64,000 bases of DNA. Origin: Algirhabdus cladophorae. GTDB lineage: Bacteria; Pseudomonadota; Alphaproteobacteria; Rhodobacterales; Rhodobacteraceae. Below the pieces are notes generated by a model. That model had not been told where the DNA came from. It saw only the letters and a program-made list of their open reading frames with translations, and did no database searches. The translations under genes were made by a program, and so were the position numbers. Shown here piece by piece: positions 46,801-51,763 of the stretch. Within the stretch, counting starts at the first letter, position 1; each line of letters opens with the position of its first letter. The stretch spans positions 1,984,001 through 2,048,000 of the forward strand of contig NZ_CP173029.1 of the NCBI RefSeq assembly GCF_044772865.1, read 5' to 3'.

Positions 46801-47688
46801 CGGTGTCTCGTTCGGGTTCACATCCAAAATTGTCGTGGTGTCGCAGGTGACGCTAGAAATTTTGTCGTCTGCAACGGACAGACTGCGAATTGGCACCGAC
46901 CCGATGTTGGTGACAATGTATTCATATTCAATTTCTTCATCGACAACCAAGAAATCCGTCTTGTTGGCTGTCTTTTCCAACGTGTAGCCCGGCGCAACGG
47001 TCACAATGTCTTGGTTCGTCAGAGAAGGCCCACGACGGAAATCCCAATAGTTGTCGTTGGGATCATCATCGCGGATTTGCTGGGTTGTGCCGTTGTTGTC
47101 TAGGATATCCTCAAGCAAGGTTTGGTTTGTGCTTTCAAACCAGCCCGTGTTGAAGGTATTGTTGCCAAAACCTTGGGTAAAGCCAAAGCTGGTGGTGCCT
47201 TCGTTGTTTGTGATCTCGGTCTGCACGGTGGACCAGTTGCCAACGCTAAAGCCGTTGATCAGAAGATCGATATCGCCTTCGTCAAACCCGCCCGGTTGCG
47301 TGTCGCCATCATAGGCCGAAAACCGCACGTGCATTGTCGCAATGCCACCCCCGAAATAGTCACGACAGGATGAAAATCCGCAGTTGAGCGAGATCGGATC
47401 GTTGATTGTAAACGGGTTGCCGCGAAACGCCGCAGGATTGCCTGAGTTTTGGAACCCACGAAACGCGCCGTCAGGGCTGGAAAACTGGTAGTAGATGTTA
47501 CCGTTGTCGCCGATAAAGACAAACGCGACGCCACCTGCTTCGGGATATTCGCCCGGCAATGTGATAGAGGTACCGGGCACGGTCGTGGTATAGGTTGTCG
47601 CCAGCGCAGCCAGCGGCCACAGCATCAGCGTGACAAGAAACACAAGTACAGCCCGCAAAGACTTTAACCCTTCATACACAAAGGTCAT
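34834..47688 (-). CDS. Giant secreted/surface protein with about 30 DUF11-type repeats, 4284 aa
   Basis: Signal peptide at the N-terminus (VLVFLVTLMLWPLAALA). Residues 25-230 form a non-repeated head with several cysteines (LNCGFSSCRDYF). From about residue 231 to 3750 follow 29 consecutive repeats of 110-130 residues, each starting like LTVxKTxD, then YTYxVTNTGNVTL, a cysteine pair around TCxxxxLxPGxxxxC, and TQxDIDAGxVxNxAxAxG. These are the Ig-like DUF11/conserved-repeat modules of surface adhesins. A DxDGDGxxD segment like thrombospondin type 3 calcium loops lies near 3760-3795, a further DUF11 module at 3940-4060, and an SdrD-B-like module (VFDDRNRNGYQDG) near 4070-4190. The basic C-terminus has an ARARLRAVENVIRG helix reminiscent of OmpA-like domains. 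ATG 47688 (MTFVYEGL) has GAGGG nine bases upstream; the ATG nine bases earlier abuts that site. Confidence 0.88.
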   Translation of the reverse strand: MTFVYEGLKSLRAVLVFLVTLMLWPLAALATTYTTTVPGTSITLPGEYPEAGGVAFVFIGDNGNIYYQFSSPDGAFRGFQNSGNPAAFRGNPFTINDPISLNCGFSSCRDYFGGGIATMHVRFSAYDGDTQPGGFDEGDIDLLINGFSVGNWSTVQTEITNNEGTTSFGFTQGFGNNTFNTGWFESTNQTLLEDILDNNGTTQQIRDDDPNDNYWDFRRGPSLTNQDIVTVAPGYTLEKTANKTDFLVVDEEIEYEYIVTNIGSVPIRSLSVADDKISSVTCDTTTILDVNPNETPNFATCTGIYTVTQEDVDAGGVTNIAQATGTPDFGVLGNLTDTVTVNGPASNPIVRIEKSTTLTQFGPKGSAVPYSFEVFNDGNVTLTNFNVTDSLLPGLSCVIPDLAPDESATCTGSYSVKQSDLDNFATSGTELRNDVEVTADDPFGTEVDDTDFVSIPGQTPDVDLSVEKTATTATYDDDSDVIQYEILVTNTGTVTFPGPPVITDVLTGGATCPSGPVAPGASITCLANYPVDQDDIDAGQIDNNASASITIGTFTAQDDDDATVTADRTTGLTLDKRLTSASPTNFSDTGVDLFYEFELTNTGNVTLETPVVMDDLVAVTCVDPEIAPMSSIVCTSVAHTTDQDDLNEGEVVNEASAKANAKGTGDEVVSNDDTVTVSAVLDPEMTMTKTAPMVSAADFEVGDTITYTYEITNSGNIDITTGTLGADKVTITDDKIGTFDCFVTPFLRGAVQSCTADYTVKPDDVLAGTVVNKATATAGTLDSNEATETVSPDLTPAVTLSKTADVATVDATTDTITYTFNVFNSGDTEIILPDQPITINDIKLTAVDCSAQPVLPDTFAPGEDFDCTATYNPTQAELDAGEVKNTATASFDFTNNGATVTITSDPSEATVGVVEDPDFTFTKVGAPTQFTGPNQDITYTFTITNIGNVTLTSVVVTDPLIPALVCSVTDLSPVAPNNVATCTGTYTTDQDDVDDEEVVNTARAVGQTGTGGSLERTAMDTVEIDPTVPNQEISVLKVADKTDFTTVGEKITYTFEVANIGTQTVTDITVTDSLDASYSCVIPLLQVGDTNDICTYEYTVDQDDIDAGSVLNTVTAAGPDVATKTDDNTVNGPVRTSSYTFSKTADGGFTVKDDEVEFTLAVTNTGNTRLLNVQITDALLTPASCTIASIEPGATDDSCVGTYTILQADVDAGTFTNTASVTVDTPTGVTDPADQTATEVVSGPAENASLAIEKLSTDAAFGALPDSEDYTFSVTNDGNVTMSGITLNDPDLGFSCPLPELEPGDSTSLCADGITQLAATKVFDQGDIDAGNYTNTATVTGQSKVKGTSVQESDTVTVLGPTQAPSFTLDKNQKAPQSNFDTLNEVLTYTFAITNNGNVTITAAPTLVDDKIGTVTCPALPAGGLAPTQTLTCEATYQVKQDNLDDGFVTNEATATISQPIVAVNPGDPTVATISDTDTETVNADQDMELTLLKRLKAGSAASFEEVGDEVTFEYVITNTGNVTTTDDITLVDDQIPGTLTCASGPIAPMGQVICELLWVAEQSDLNSATGSITNTATASTEYQGNTVDSNDDTFTIAAVQNNELTMVKTLTSAVPDLFAVNTVLTYSFQITNTGNTTIDGPITINDSIVDAADITCPTLPGGVMEPDDVYTCSGTYDIGGGDILLGSTTNVASATGTFAGDPVTSNSDNAIYPVGASPAISLAKNSDPVDVTFSTLNDPIVYTYTVTNTGGTDLSEDIFVTDNRLVDGTGTPVPFLCRASSEGIFSIGASFDCPDQTYNVTQDDLDAGFVTNEAIANTVFAPGTANETFVVSPAATKTVTANEDPSLIVVKAVDPTDPSPAEAGDTLNYTITTTNNGNQTISGVSVDDPLIPALTCTFDGAAAPTNVVLLPGEALICTGSYEVTQEDIDGQSQTDVTDHVLNNVATVTGTDPQGVEIEEEGENDHPLDPPAPLISLAKTIIPDPGTGPAFLLEGQEITFRLTATNTGNITLNAPVITDDLTVVPQGCTLPDLEPGEDAFCDVVYTITQDDLDRDSGTNGTGQTLGGVTNTATVTTQPENPDSNPITATDDVFAQGPPQEPAFALTKDADLAEITTAGQIVTYTYVVANIGNITLFDQPEVTDDKIGTFDCGTMPATGLAPGENISCTAPYPVTQQDIDNGGVTNIATVESTEVPLPTDPGPARATETVDSNRMPDLTFDKAIVGTVEGVVDEVINYTYTVTNSGNVTLTDVTLDDQHTSASGTVTLPIAGDTQTSDAGIQNDSIDAAANGVWDSLAPGDVVQFTASYTINQEDIDTQTAIVNVATVVTDSPPGTTPPDGTDTETVTPEAADPSLVVVKTFDASALSTPPVAGETVTFTIRVTNDGNQTLTGITLDDTFEQVDGDTLSLDSGPTLQSGDAGVAGVMEVGEVWTYEATYELQQDDIDAGGVSNSVEAEGTSPNGTTVDDTSDNGVPGDGDDNPTVVGVPADPSIEGVKSITSSVTGVGELVTFRITVQNTGNVTLTGVSVVDTLTRADGTPLMLTSGPSFSGANQNSGVGILLPNETATYDATYRLVQEDIDAGGIENTATVAGTPPVGGEITDVTDSNNPADGGGEDDPTVLTIDPDPAIEMTKSLVVDAGGANSFDTLGQILTFSFVVENTGTVTLTEQVTVSDPLIEAQGNVVTCPLQTLAPGDMLTCEGEYSVTQDDLDRGEVLNSATASVPYDGTPVPTDDPSEVTVPGIQTKSLDIVKTLLSATPDVYDVNTRLDYQFVVTNDGNVTVDGPITINDSLVDSADITCAALVNNELIPDETLTCTASYSLNAANIALGSTTNVASATGTIDGVDVTSPTDSATYPVGSSPALTVAKDSVPSDLSFAMAGDLIPYTYTLTNSGNAGFSEDITITDDKFTDAAGTPEPFVCRPASEGVFNVNATYTCTSPSDYEVTQADLDAGFVTNEAVASSVFAAGTPNEFVASSDPVTKTVPADLDPELTVAKSVTNATATPFAVDDVIEYQVLVTNTGNQTISGVMADDDLLSDFACTLDGATPPANIVLAPDDVLICTGSYTVLQSDIDTGSIVNEATASGTLPNGQPIDDEDEITTDLEDGDPAMTLVKSATPTPFGDVGSDLTYIFTVTNTGNVTLRDLVVNDTMAPSFPCTIAELTPGNSDTSCSFMVEITQEDVDEGEIFNEATLDANDPNGDPLDQVEDDLTTQGPDSDPSLEVTKTRNVVAPVVGAVLEYRLEVENTGNVTLDTTPPVDTMQRANGETTQLDAPFVLVAASDTDGDGLLDVGETWVYTAEYTLSQRDLNAGGLSNTVTVEGTAPDGTVVDDTSDDGIDGDESDTEDPTVFDITQEPALDVVKTVSSFEGRTAGDQVVFQILATNTGNVDLTGLSVTDTLLRADGTAVTVQPTAQIVDVPATLSPNEVAEWSLTYVLEQADIDAGGITNTATATGQDPEGEDVSDVSNNGDPSDGNQVDDETEFEIVPTPGIEVLKTLASIGAVAGEDAVFTITVENTGNVTLTGVSLVENMTNFDGDSVTPVLEFDEADGTPPSVEGTLQVGETATYTATYELTQADIDSGGIQNIATATGTTPGGVNLSDQSDDDGTNPSDPTRADITATPSFDVVKTVTQPRILFPTIEEVTFTITVTNTGNVTQNGIQVEDDLTAYVVPGELLTDAYPPTVTAVGFTNGAANGGFDGEADIETLTGNATLAPDESATITVTSTYSTVTGRPAGLNVASVTSDQLPTPTTGEAPLDSNDADGDGVPDGYESDTEDRDGDGIPDSQDYDPTGYFYCEEDGTILSGGLISVSGNGFTQTGVGTSGPINVIADGSNGFFQFHSTAPGTFTLAITYPPSGAPSTTRLSSGTLVASSLLPANPASLGSNEAGSTGALADFSAATNTPFYTSFVIAAGDPFIINNNIPLRNCAGAPTIFASKTADRANAVFGETVNFTLSFRNDSSRTYTNVDVVDLLPAGLLYTPGSSRVNNVATEPTINGRRLSWTLASFAPGTTTTVTLATRVAANGNYGTLLNRAFIEGPNGVALSNVATAEVRIEPEHVFDCSDVIGKVFDDRNRNGYQDGPYTLPTGVTDQGLFDSKLGKFTAAPTLENREEPGLAGVRLVTPNGTIITTDEFGRYNVPCAALPRNIGTNFVLKLDTRTLPSGYRVTTENPRVERLTAGKFAKMNFGAALSNVVDIDLTAAAFQNDTSAPNRALGGAVNGVLQQIKSKPSTVRLSYILQAGEDKALARARLRAVENVIRGQWRGMGNYKLIIEKTVKRVQ
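38370..39455 (-). repeat. Duplicated three-module block, copy B
   Basis: Encodes modules 22-24 of the DUF11 protein. It shares distinctive sequence in the same order with modules 13-15 at 41790-42885: GPITINDSLVDSADITC, LGSTTNVASATGT, YPVGSSPAL, DLDAGFVTNEAVA and NQTISGV. Neighbouring modules lack these words. Confidence 0.8.
41790..42885 (-). repeat. Duplicated three-module block, copy A
   Basis: Encodes modules 13-15 of the DUF11 protein, with GPITINDSIVDAADITC, LGSTTNVASATGT, YPVGASPAI, DLDAGFVTNEAIA and NQTISGV. The order and spacing match copy B at 38370-39455. Confidence 0.8.
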
Positions 47689-47818
47689 TGGCCACATCCC
47701 TCTTTAAAGCGTCCCACCTGTTGCGGAGGGCTCATTTTCTTGCTCAATCAACTTATCTTGGTCTCCGCGGCGCCCCCACAACCACTATGGGTTGTATGCC
47801 GACGGGTCTTGGAGCCCA

Positions 47819-47847
47819 AATTAAGCCTTCGTTAAGGCTTGGTGCAA
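47819..47847 (-). promoter_or_regulatory. Candidate promoter of the DUF11/barrel operon with inverted repeat in the spacer
   Basis: On the minus strand: TTGCAC (47842-47847), a 17-base spacer, TTAATT (47819-47824). The perfect 7-base inverted repeat AAGCCTT/AAGGCTT (47823-47840) fills the spacer, where a regulator could block polymerase. The -10 match is weak, so this is tentative. Confidence 0.35.
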
Positions 47848-47968
47848 GAAAAAACATATATTTCGTAAGGGGAAAAAGGGTTTGTATGGATCACTTTGCG
47901 TAAGTGAGGTTTCCAGACACCTTTTCGTTGCAAAATTGATCACAGATTAAGCGGCTGCCCATGACGCG

Positions 47969-48003
47969 CGCAAAGACCCCTCCCAAAGGAAGGGATCTTT
48001 GCG
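47969..48003 (-). terminator. Putative terminator after the pyrimidine-type ABC operon
   Basis: CGCAAAGACCCCTCCC, an AAA loop and GGAAGGGATCTTTGCG form a long stem with two non-Watson-Crick positions, starting eight bases past the stop of the substrate-binding protein gene. There is no clear U tract on the minus strand, so termination is plausible but not certain. Confidence 0.5.
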
Positions 48004-48010
48004 TCTTAGC

Positions 48011-49006
48011 TTAGTTTAGTGCGGCATCCGTGATCTCGGATGTCCATGCGCCAACAGGCTCGGCCGTAATCACTGGATCCGATCCACCGGCCAGCAACGT
48101 GGCTACTGTCCGTTCGAAATCAGCTGGATCCAAGGCGCCGTTACTGCCCGCCGTCAGCTTGGCAATCTCAGCCATCATCCGCATTTGATGAGCTTCAGTC
48201 TGTGCACCGCTTTCATCATTGTCCAACACAATCCCTGCGGCTTCATCGGCATTGGCCTCGGCGTATTTCCACCCCTTCATGGAGGCGCGCACGAACCGGA
48301 CCATCTTATCTTTAAAAACAGGGTCAGCCAGGTTTTCTTCCAGCGCGTAGATCCCGTCTTCTAGGGTTGCAACACCTTGGTCCTCATATTTGAACGTCAC
48401 AAGGTCGTCCGGATTCACGCCAGCATCCAAAACCTGACCATATTCATTATAGGTCATGGTCGAAATGCAATCGGCCTGCTTTTGCAAAAGTGGATCCACG
48501 TTAAAGCCCTGCTTGAGCACGGTCACACCGTCCGGCCCGCCATCTGTCGAAATGCCCTCTTGCGACATCCACGACAGGAACGGGTACTCGTTGCCAAAGA
48601 ACCAAACCCCAATGGTTTTGCCTTTGAAATCCGCTGGCGACGTGATCCCGCTGTCTTTCCAGCAGGTCAGCATCAGCCCCGAGGATTTGAACGGTTGCGC
48701 AATGTTAACAACAGGCAGCCCCTTTTCACGGGCAGCCAAAGCCGAGGGCATCCAGTTGAGCATCACATCAGCGCCGCCACCGGCCAAAACCTGTGGTGGA
48801 GCGATATCGGGACCACCGGGCAAAATGGTCACGTTCAGCCCCTCTTCTTCGTAAAACCCTTTGTCCAAAGCCACATAATAGCCAGCAAATTGGGCTTGGG
48901 TGACCCATTGCAACTGCAGCTTCACATCATTGGCATGGCCACCCGCAAAGGCCAGACCGGCACTAAGCGCAAGGGCCGCAGCGGCCCCTAATACTGTTTT
49001 TCTCAT
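48011..49006 (-). CDS. NMT1/THI5-like ABC substrate-binding protein, probably pyrimidine uptake
   Basis: 331 residues with a signal peptide (LGAAAALALSAGLAFAGG). It shows the NMT1/THI5/SsuA-like fold pattern (KLQLQWVTQAQFAGYYVALDKGFYEEEGL, GGPDIAPPQVLAGGGADVM, GKTIGVWFFGNEYPFL). Family members bind thiamine precursors, sulfonates or nucleobase-like compounds. Here it is the last gene of an operon with dihydropyrimidinase and a ureidopropionase-type hydrolase, so a pyrimidine base or hydantoin is the likely ligand. AAGGAGAG precedes the ATG. Confidence 0.85.
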   Translation of the reverse strand: MRKTVLGAAAALALSAGLAFAGGHANDVKLQLQWVTQAQFAGYYVALDKGFYEEEGLNVTILPGGPDIAPPQVLAGGGADVMLNWMPSALAAREKGLPVVNIAQPFKSSGLMLTCWKDSGITSPADFKGKTIGVWFFGNEYPFLSWMSQEGISTDGGPDGVTVLKQGFNVDPLLQKQADCISTMTYNEYGQVLDAGVNPDDLVTFKYEDQGVATLEDGIYALEENLADPVFKDKMVRFVRASMKGWKYAEANADEAAGIVLDNDESGAQTEAHQMRMMAEIAKLTAGSNGALDPADFERTVATLLAGGSDPVITAEPVGAWTSEITDAALN

Positions 49007-49037
49007 GTCTTCTCTCCTTGTTGTATGTGTTTACGTG

Positions 49038-49880
49038 TTAATGCTGTGACGGGTGCCAGAACGTCAGACGCCGCTCGATAAAGGCGATTGCCCCGTAGAA
49101 AACAGATCCTGCAATGGCCGCGACGACGATCTCGGCCCAAACCATATCCAACGCCAATTGCCCAACGGACACTGATATCCGAAAGCCCATGCCAACCACC
49201 GGGGAACCAAAGAATTCGGCGACAATTGCACCGACCAAGGCCAGAGTTGTACTGATTTTGAGCCCGTTAAAGATAAAGGGCAAGGCCGCAGGCAGTCGCA
49301 GTTTTAAAAGGGTCTGCGTCGGATTGGCCGCATAGGTGCGCATCAAATCGCGCTGCATGGCTGTGGCCTCGCGCAGGCCTGCGACCGTGTTGACCAGCAT
49401 CGGAAAGAACACCATGACCACAACAACCGCCGCTTTGGATTGCCAATCAAAGCCAAACCACATGACCAAAATCGGCGCGGTGCCAACAATCGGCAAAGCC
49501 GCCATAAAATTGGCCACGGGCAGCAAACCACGGCGTAAGAAATCCCAACGGTCGACCAAAATAGCCACACCAAACCCCGCACTGCATCCAATGACATATC
49601 CGCTGAGTGCGCCTTTCAAAAAGGTTTGAACAAAGTCAGCCCAAAGGATCGGGATCTCGCTGACAAACCGTGCCGCGATTACACTGGGGGCTGGCAAAAT
49701 GACCAAGGGCACTTCTAACCCGCGCACCACCAATTCCCACATCAGCACCAAACACAAACCAAAGATCACCGGCACCGCCAATCGGGTGGATAGCCTGTCT
49801 GCCACCACCCCATTGGCCAATCGGACATTCAACATCCATCCCGCAGCCCAAACGGCCATTGCCCCAAAGACCAAGCTCAT
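49038..49880 (-). CDS. ABC transporter permease (second permease of the pyrimidine-type importer)
   Basis: 280 residues with about six transmembrane segments and the BPD_transp_1 coupling loop (NPTQTLLKLRLPAALPFIFNGLKIS). I start at ATG 49880 (MSLVFGAMAV), which overlaps the stop of the other permease by four bases; the longer frame upstream lies inside that gene and has no membrane-like sequence. Together with the 49877-50752 permease it probably makes a heterodimeric channel. Confidence 0.86.
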   Translation of the reverse strand: MSLVFGAMAVWAAGWMLNVRLANGVVADRLSTRLAVPVIFGLCLVLMWELVVRGLEVPLVILPAPSVIAARFVSEIPILWADFVQTFLKGALSGYVIGCSAGFGVAILVDRWDFLRRGLLPVANFMAALPIVGTAPILVMWFGFDWQSKAAVVVVMVFFPMLVNTVAGLREATAMQRDLMRTYAANPTQTLLKLRLPAALPFIFNGLKISTTLALVGAIVAEFFGSPVVGMGFRISVSVGQLALDMVWAEIVVAAIAGSVFYGAIAFIERRLTFWHPSQH

Positions 49881-50752
49881 GACTGCATCCCCATACGTTT
49901 GAGGACGACACGCTCGACCAGAGCGATAATCGCCACCAGAAGCGCAGCCAGTAAGGCGGCTGTGAACAGAGCAGACCAAATTTGAACCGTCTGTCCGTAA
50001 TATGTGCCCGACAGCAGCCGCGCGCCAAGGCCCCGCACAGCACCCGTTGGCAACTCACCAACGATGGCGCCAATCAGGCTGGCCGCCATGGCGATTTTGA
50101 GGCTGGCAAAAAGATAGGGCAAAGACGCAGGCAGCCGCAGTTTCCAAAACACATGAGTGCGGCTTGCGGAATAAGTCCTGAGCAAATCCAACTGCATGGC
50201 ATCTGGTGCACGCAGACCTTTGACCATTCCGACAACGACCGGAAAAAAGGACAAATATGCACTGATGACAGCCTTTGGAAACGTGCCCTGCACTCCAATT
50301 GAATAGAGCACCACAATGATCATCGGGGCGATGGCAATAATCGGGATCGTTTGGCTGACAATCGCCCAAGGCATGACCGACATATCCATCGTACGCGAAT
50401 GCACGATCCCGATGGCCAATAGGATCCCTGCCCCCGTCCCGATAGCAAACCCCATCAAGGTTGCACTCAAAGTGATCCAACCATGAAAAAGCAACGACCG
50501 CTTAGAAAATGCTTTGCCTTTCAGCACCATAGCCCCGGTTGTTTTCCACATTTCTTGGCCAACTTGGTGTGGCATGGGCAGCTTTGGACGGTCTTGCCCG
50601 AACGAAGCCGCTGCCACTTGGCTGAATGACAATTCCTCCCCTGCCCTCTCGGCCTGTTGCAAAGTCCAGGTGGAATTCATCCAAACCGCCGCGGCGTACC
50701 ACAGCGCTAAAATCGCAGCCAAAACCGTCAAAATGGGCACTACGCTGCGCAT
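49877..50752 (-). CDS. ABC transporter permease (first permease of the pyrimidine-type importer)
   Basis: 291 residues. N-terminal membrane segment, a periplasmic stretch of about 70 residues, then a BPD_transp_1 domain with the coupling loop SASRTHVFWKLRLPASLPYLFASLKI. An AAGGAG ribosome site lies 10 bases before the ATG, directly after the repeat element at 50769-50793. It is separated from the ATPase gene by 216 bases, the largest gap in this operon. Confidence 0.87.
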   Translation of the reverse strand: MRSVVPILTVLAAILALWYAAAVWMNSTWTLQQAERAGEELSFSQVAAASFGQDRPKLPMPHQVGQEMWKTTGAMVLKGKAFSKRSLLFHGWITLSATLMGFAIGTGAGILLAIGIVHSRTMDMSVMPWAIVSQTIPIIAIAPMIIVVLYSIGVQGTFPKAVISAYLSFFPVVVGMVKGLRAPDAMQLDLLRTYSASRTHVFWKLRLPASLPYLFASLKIAMAASLIGAIVGELPTGAVRGLGARLLSGTYYGQTVQIWSALFTAALLAALLVAIIALVERVVLKRMGMQS

Positions 50753-50968
50753 CAGAGCAGGCTCCTTGTTTCTTTTTTCCCCAAATACTCAAATCCCAGA
50801 CTTTCAAATGTTCCAGTCGATTTTGACTGTCGCATTGAGTATTTTAAGAAAAAAGAAACCAAGACATCGCTAAACTTACGACGCGGTACAGGCTGGAGAG
50901 CCGATGACCGTGAAAGAAGAAGCCGCCCGGTGGACACCAAGCCATCGGGCGCATCTGTTTCCTGCAGG
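50753..50968. other. Gap inside the pyrimidine transport operon carrying a large palindrome
   Basis: 216 bases between the ATPase stop and the first permease. Two inverted copies of a Rhodobacteraceae-like intergenic element (50769-50793 and 50835-50859) flank a small inverted repeat, CAGTC-GATTTT-GACTG (50814-50829). The remaining 110 bases show nothing I can identify. Short open frames here lack ribosome sites and family features. Confidence 0.6.
50769..50859. repeat. Inverted pair of the TGAGTATTTT...AAAAAAGAA intergenic element
   Basis: The plus-strand copy at 50835-50859 reads TTGAGTATTTTAAGAAAAAA then GAAAC. The minus-strand copy at 50769-50793 reads TTTGAGTATTTGGGGAAAAA then AGAAA. 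Face to face they can pair over about 25 bases with a 41-base loop that itself holds a 5-base hairpin. Confidence 0.7.
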
Positions 50969-51757
50969 CTACTGATCATGCCCTGCCCTCAGTCCTTCGC
51001 GAACACGGTGTGCCAAAGCGATAAATTCCGGACTGTCGCGTATGTCTAAAGGCCGGTCTTTGGGCAACGGGCTATCGATCACATCGGTAATCCGACCGGG
51101 GCGAGGTGACATAACAACGATCTTAGTGCTCAGATAGACGGCCTCTGGGATCGAATGGGTGACAAAGCCAATGGTTTTGCCCGTTCGTGCCCAAAGGGCC
51201 AGAAGCTGCTCGTTTAGGTGGTCGCGCACAATTTCATCTAATGCACCAAAAGGCTCGTCCATCAGCAAGATATCCGCATCAAATGCCAAAGCGCGGGCGA
51301 TGCTGGCCCGTTGTTGCATACCGCCACTCAATTGCCAGGGAAACTTTTTGCCAAAGCCCTCTAAATCGACCAGTTTTAACACCTTCTCGATCCGCGCCAC
51401 AGCATCTGATTTGGAAAACCCCATAATCTCTAGCGGCAGGCGGATGTTGCCCGCAATGGTGCGCCATGGGTAAAGCCCTGCCGCTTGAAAAACATAGCCA
51501 TAGGCGCGCTGCTGCCGAGCTTCGTCCGGGCTGACACCATTGACGGTTAGCTGGCCGCCCGTTGGTTGCTCCAAAGCGGCCATAGCGCGCAGAAACGTCG
51601 TTTTGCCGCAACCAGATGGCCCAATAAAGCTAACAAAATCGCCTTGGTGGATATCAAGGCTCACCCCTTTGAGCGCGTGCACAGGCCCATCGTTGGTTTG
51701 GAACGTGAGGTCGAGGTCTTTCGATTGGATCACAATCTGTGGCGGTGTCTGCGTCAT
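50969..51757 (-). CDS. ABC transporter ATP-binding protein of the pyrimidine-type importer
   Basis: 262 residues of the NitT/TauT/SsuB class. Walker A IGPSGCGKTTFLRAM, signature QLSGGMQQRASIARAL, Walker B ILLMDEPFGALDE, H-loop VTHSIPEAVYLS. It starts six bases after the dihydropyrimidinase stop, so transport and degradation genes share a transcript. Confidence 0.9.
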   Translation of the reverse strand: MTQTPPQIVIQSKDLDLTFQTNDGPVHALKGVSLDIHQGDFVSFIGPSGCGKTTFLRAMAALEQPTGGQLTVNGVSPDEARQQRAYGYVFQAAGLYPWRTIAGNIRLPLEIMGFSKSDAVARIEKVLKLVDLEGFGKKFPWQLSGGMQQRASIARALAFDADILLMDEPFGALDEIVRDHLNEQLLALWARTGKTIGFVTHSIPEAVYLSTKIVVMSPRPGRITDVIDSPLPKDRPLDIRDSPEFIALAHRVREGLRAGHDQ

Positions 51758-51763
51758 AGGGGT

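Larger units (their letters stand above)
35830..46995 (-). repeat. Tandem array of about 30 DUF11-module coding units
   Basis: Units of roughly 340-400 bases, each encoding one Ig-like DUF11 module. I counted 30 module starts by the xxxKT...VTNTGN pattern, 29 contiguous and one after the calcium-loop segment. The copies are well diverged in nucleotides except for the block duplication listed separately. Confidence 0.85.
47689..48010. other. Intergenic region upstream of the DUF11 gene
   Basis: 322 bases with no gene I can support. It contains two perfect hairpins (ACAACC-N6-GGTTGT at 47778-47795; AAGCCTT-CGTT-AAGGCTT at 47823-47840), a promoter-like pair for the minus strand (47819-47847), and a terminator-like hairpin at the far side for the upstream binding-protein gene (47969-48003). 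A 71-codon plus-strand frame across it has no ribosome site or recognisable sequence. Confidence 0.6.

Noticed and set aside
35830..46995. Regular spacing of repeats suggesting a CRISPR array
   Set aside because: Units are 340-400 bases, diverged, in frame and encode DUF11 modules; no short identical repeats with unique spacers.
34830..47690. Long plus-strand frames (up to 364 codons) opposite the DUF11 gene
   Set aside because: They mirror the repeat units of the real gene, lack ribosome sites and show no known domains.
47688..47903. 71-codon plus-strand frame upstream of the DUF11 gene
   Set aside because: No ribosome site or family features; it runs through the predicted promoter and hairpins.
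50752..50979. 75-codon minus-strand frame between the ABC ATPase and permease genes
   Set aside because: It is composed largely of the inverted repeat element and overlaps the ATPase stop; no protein features.
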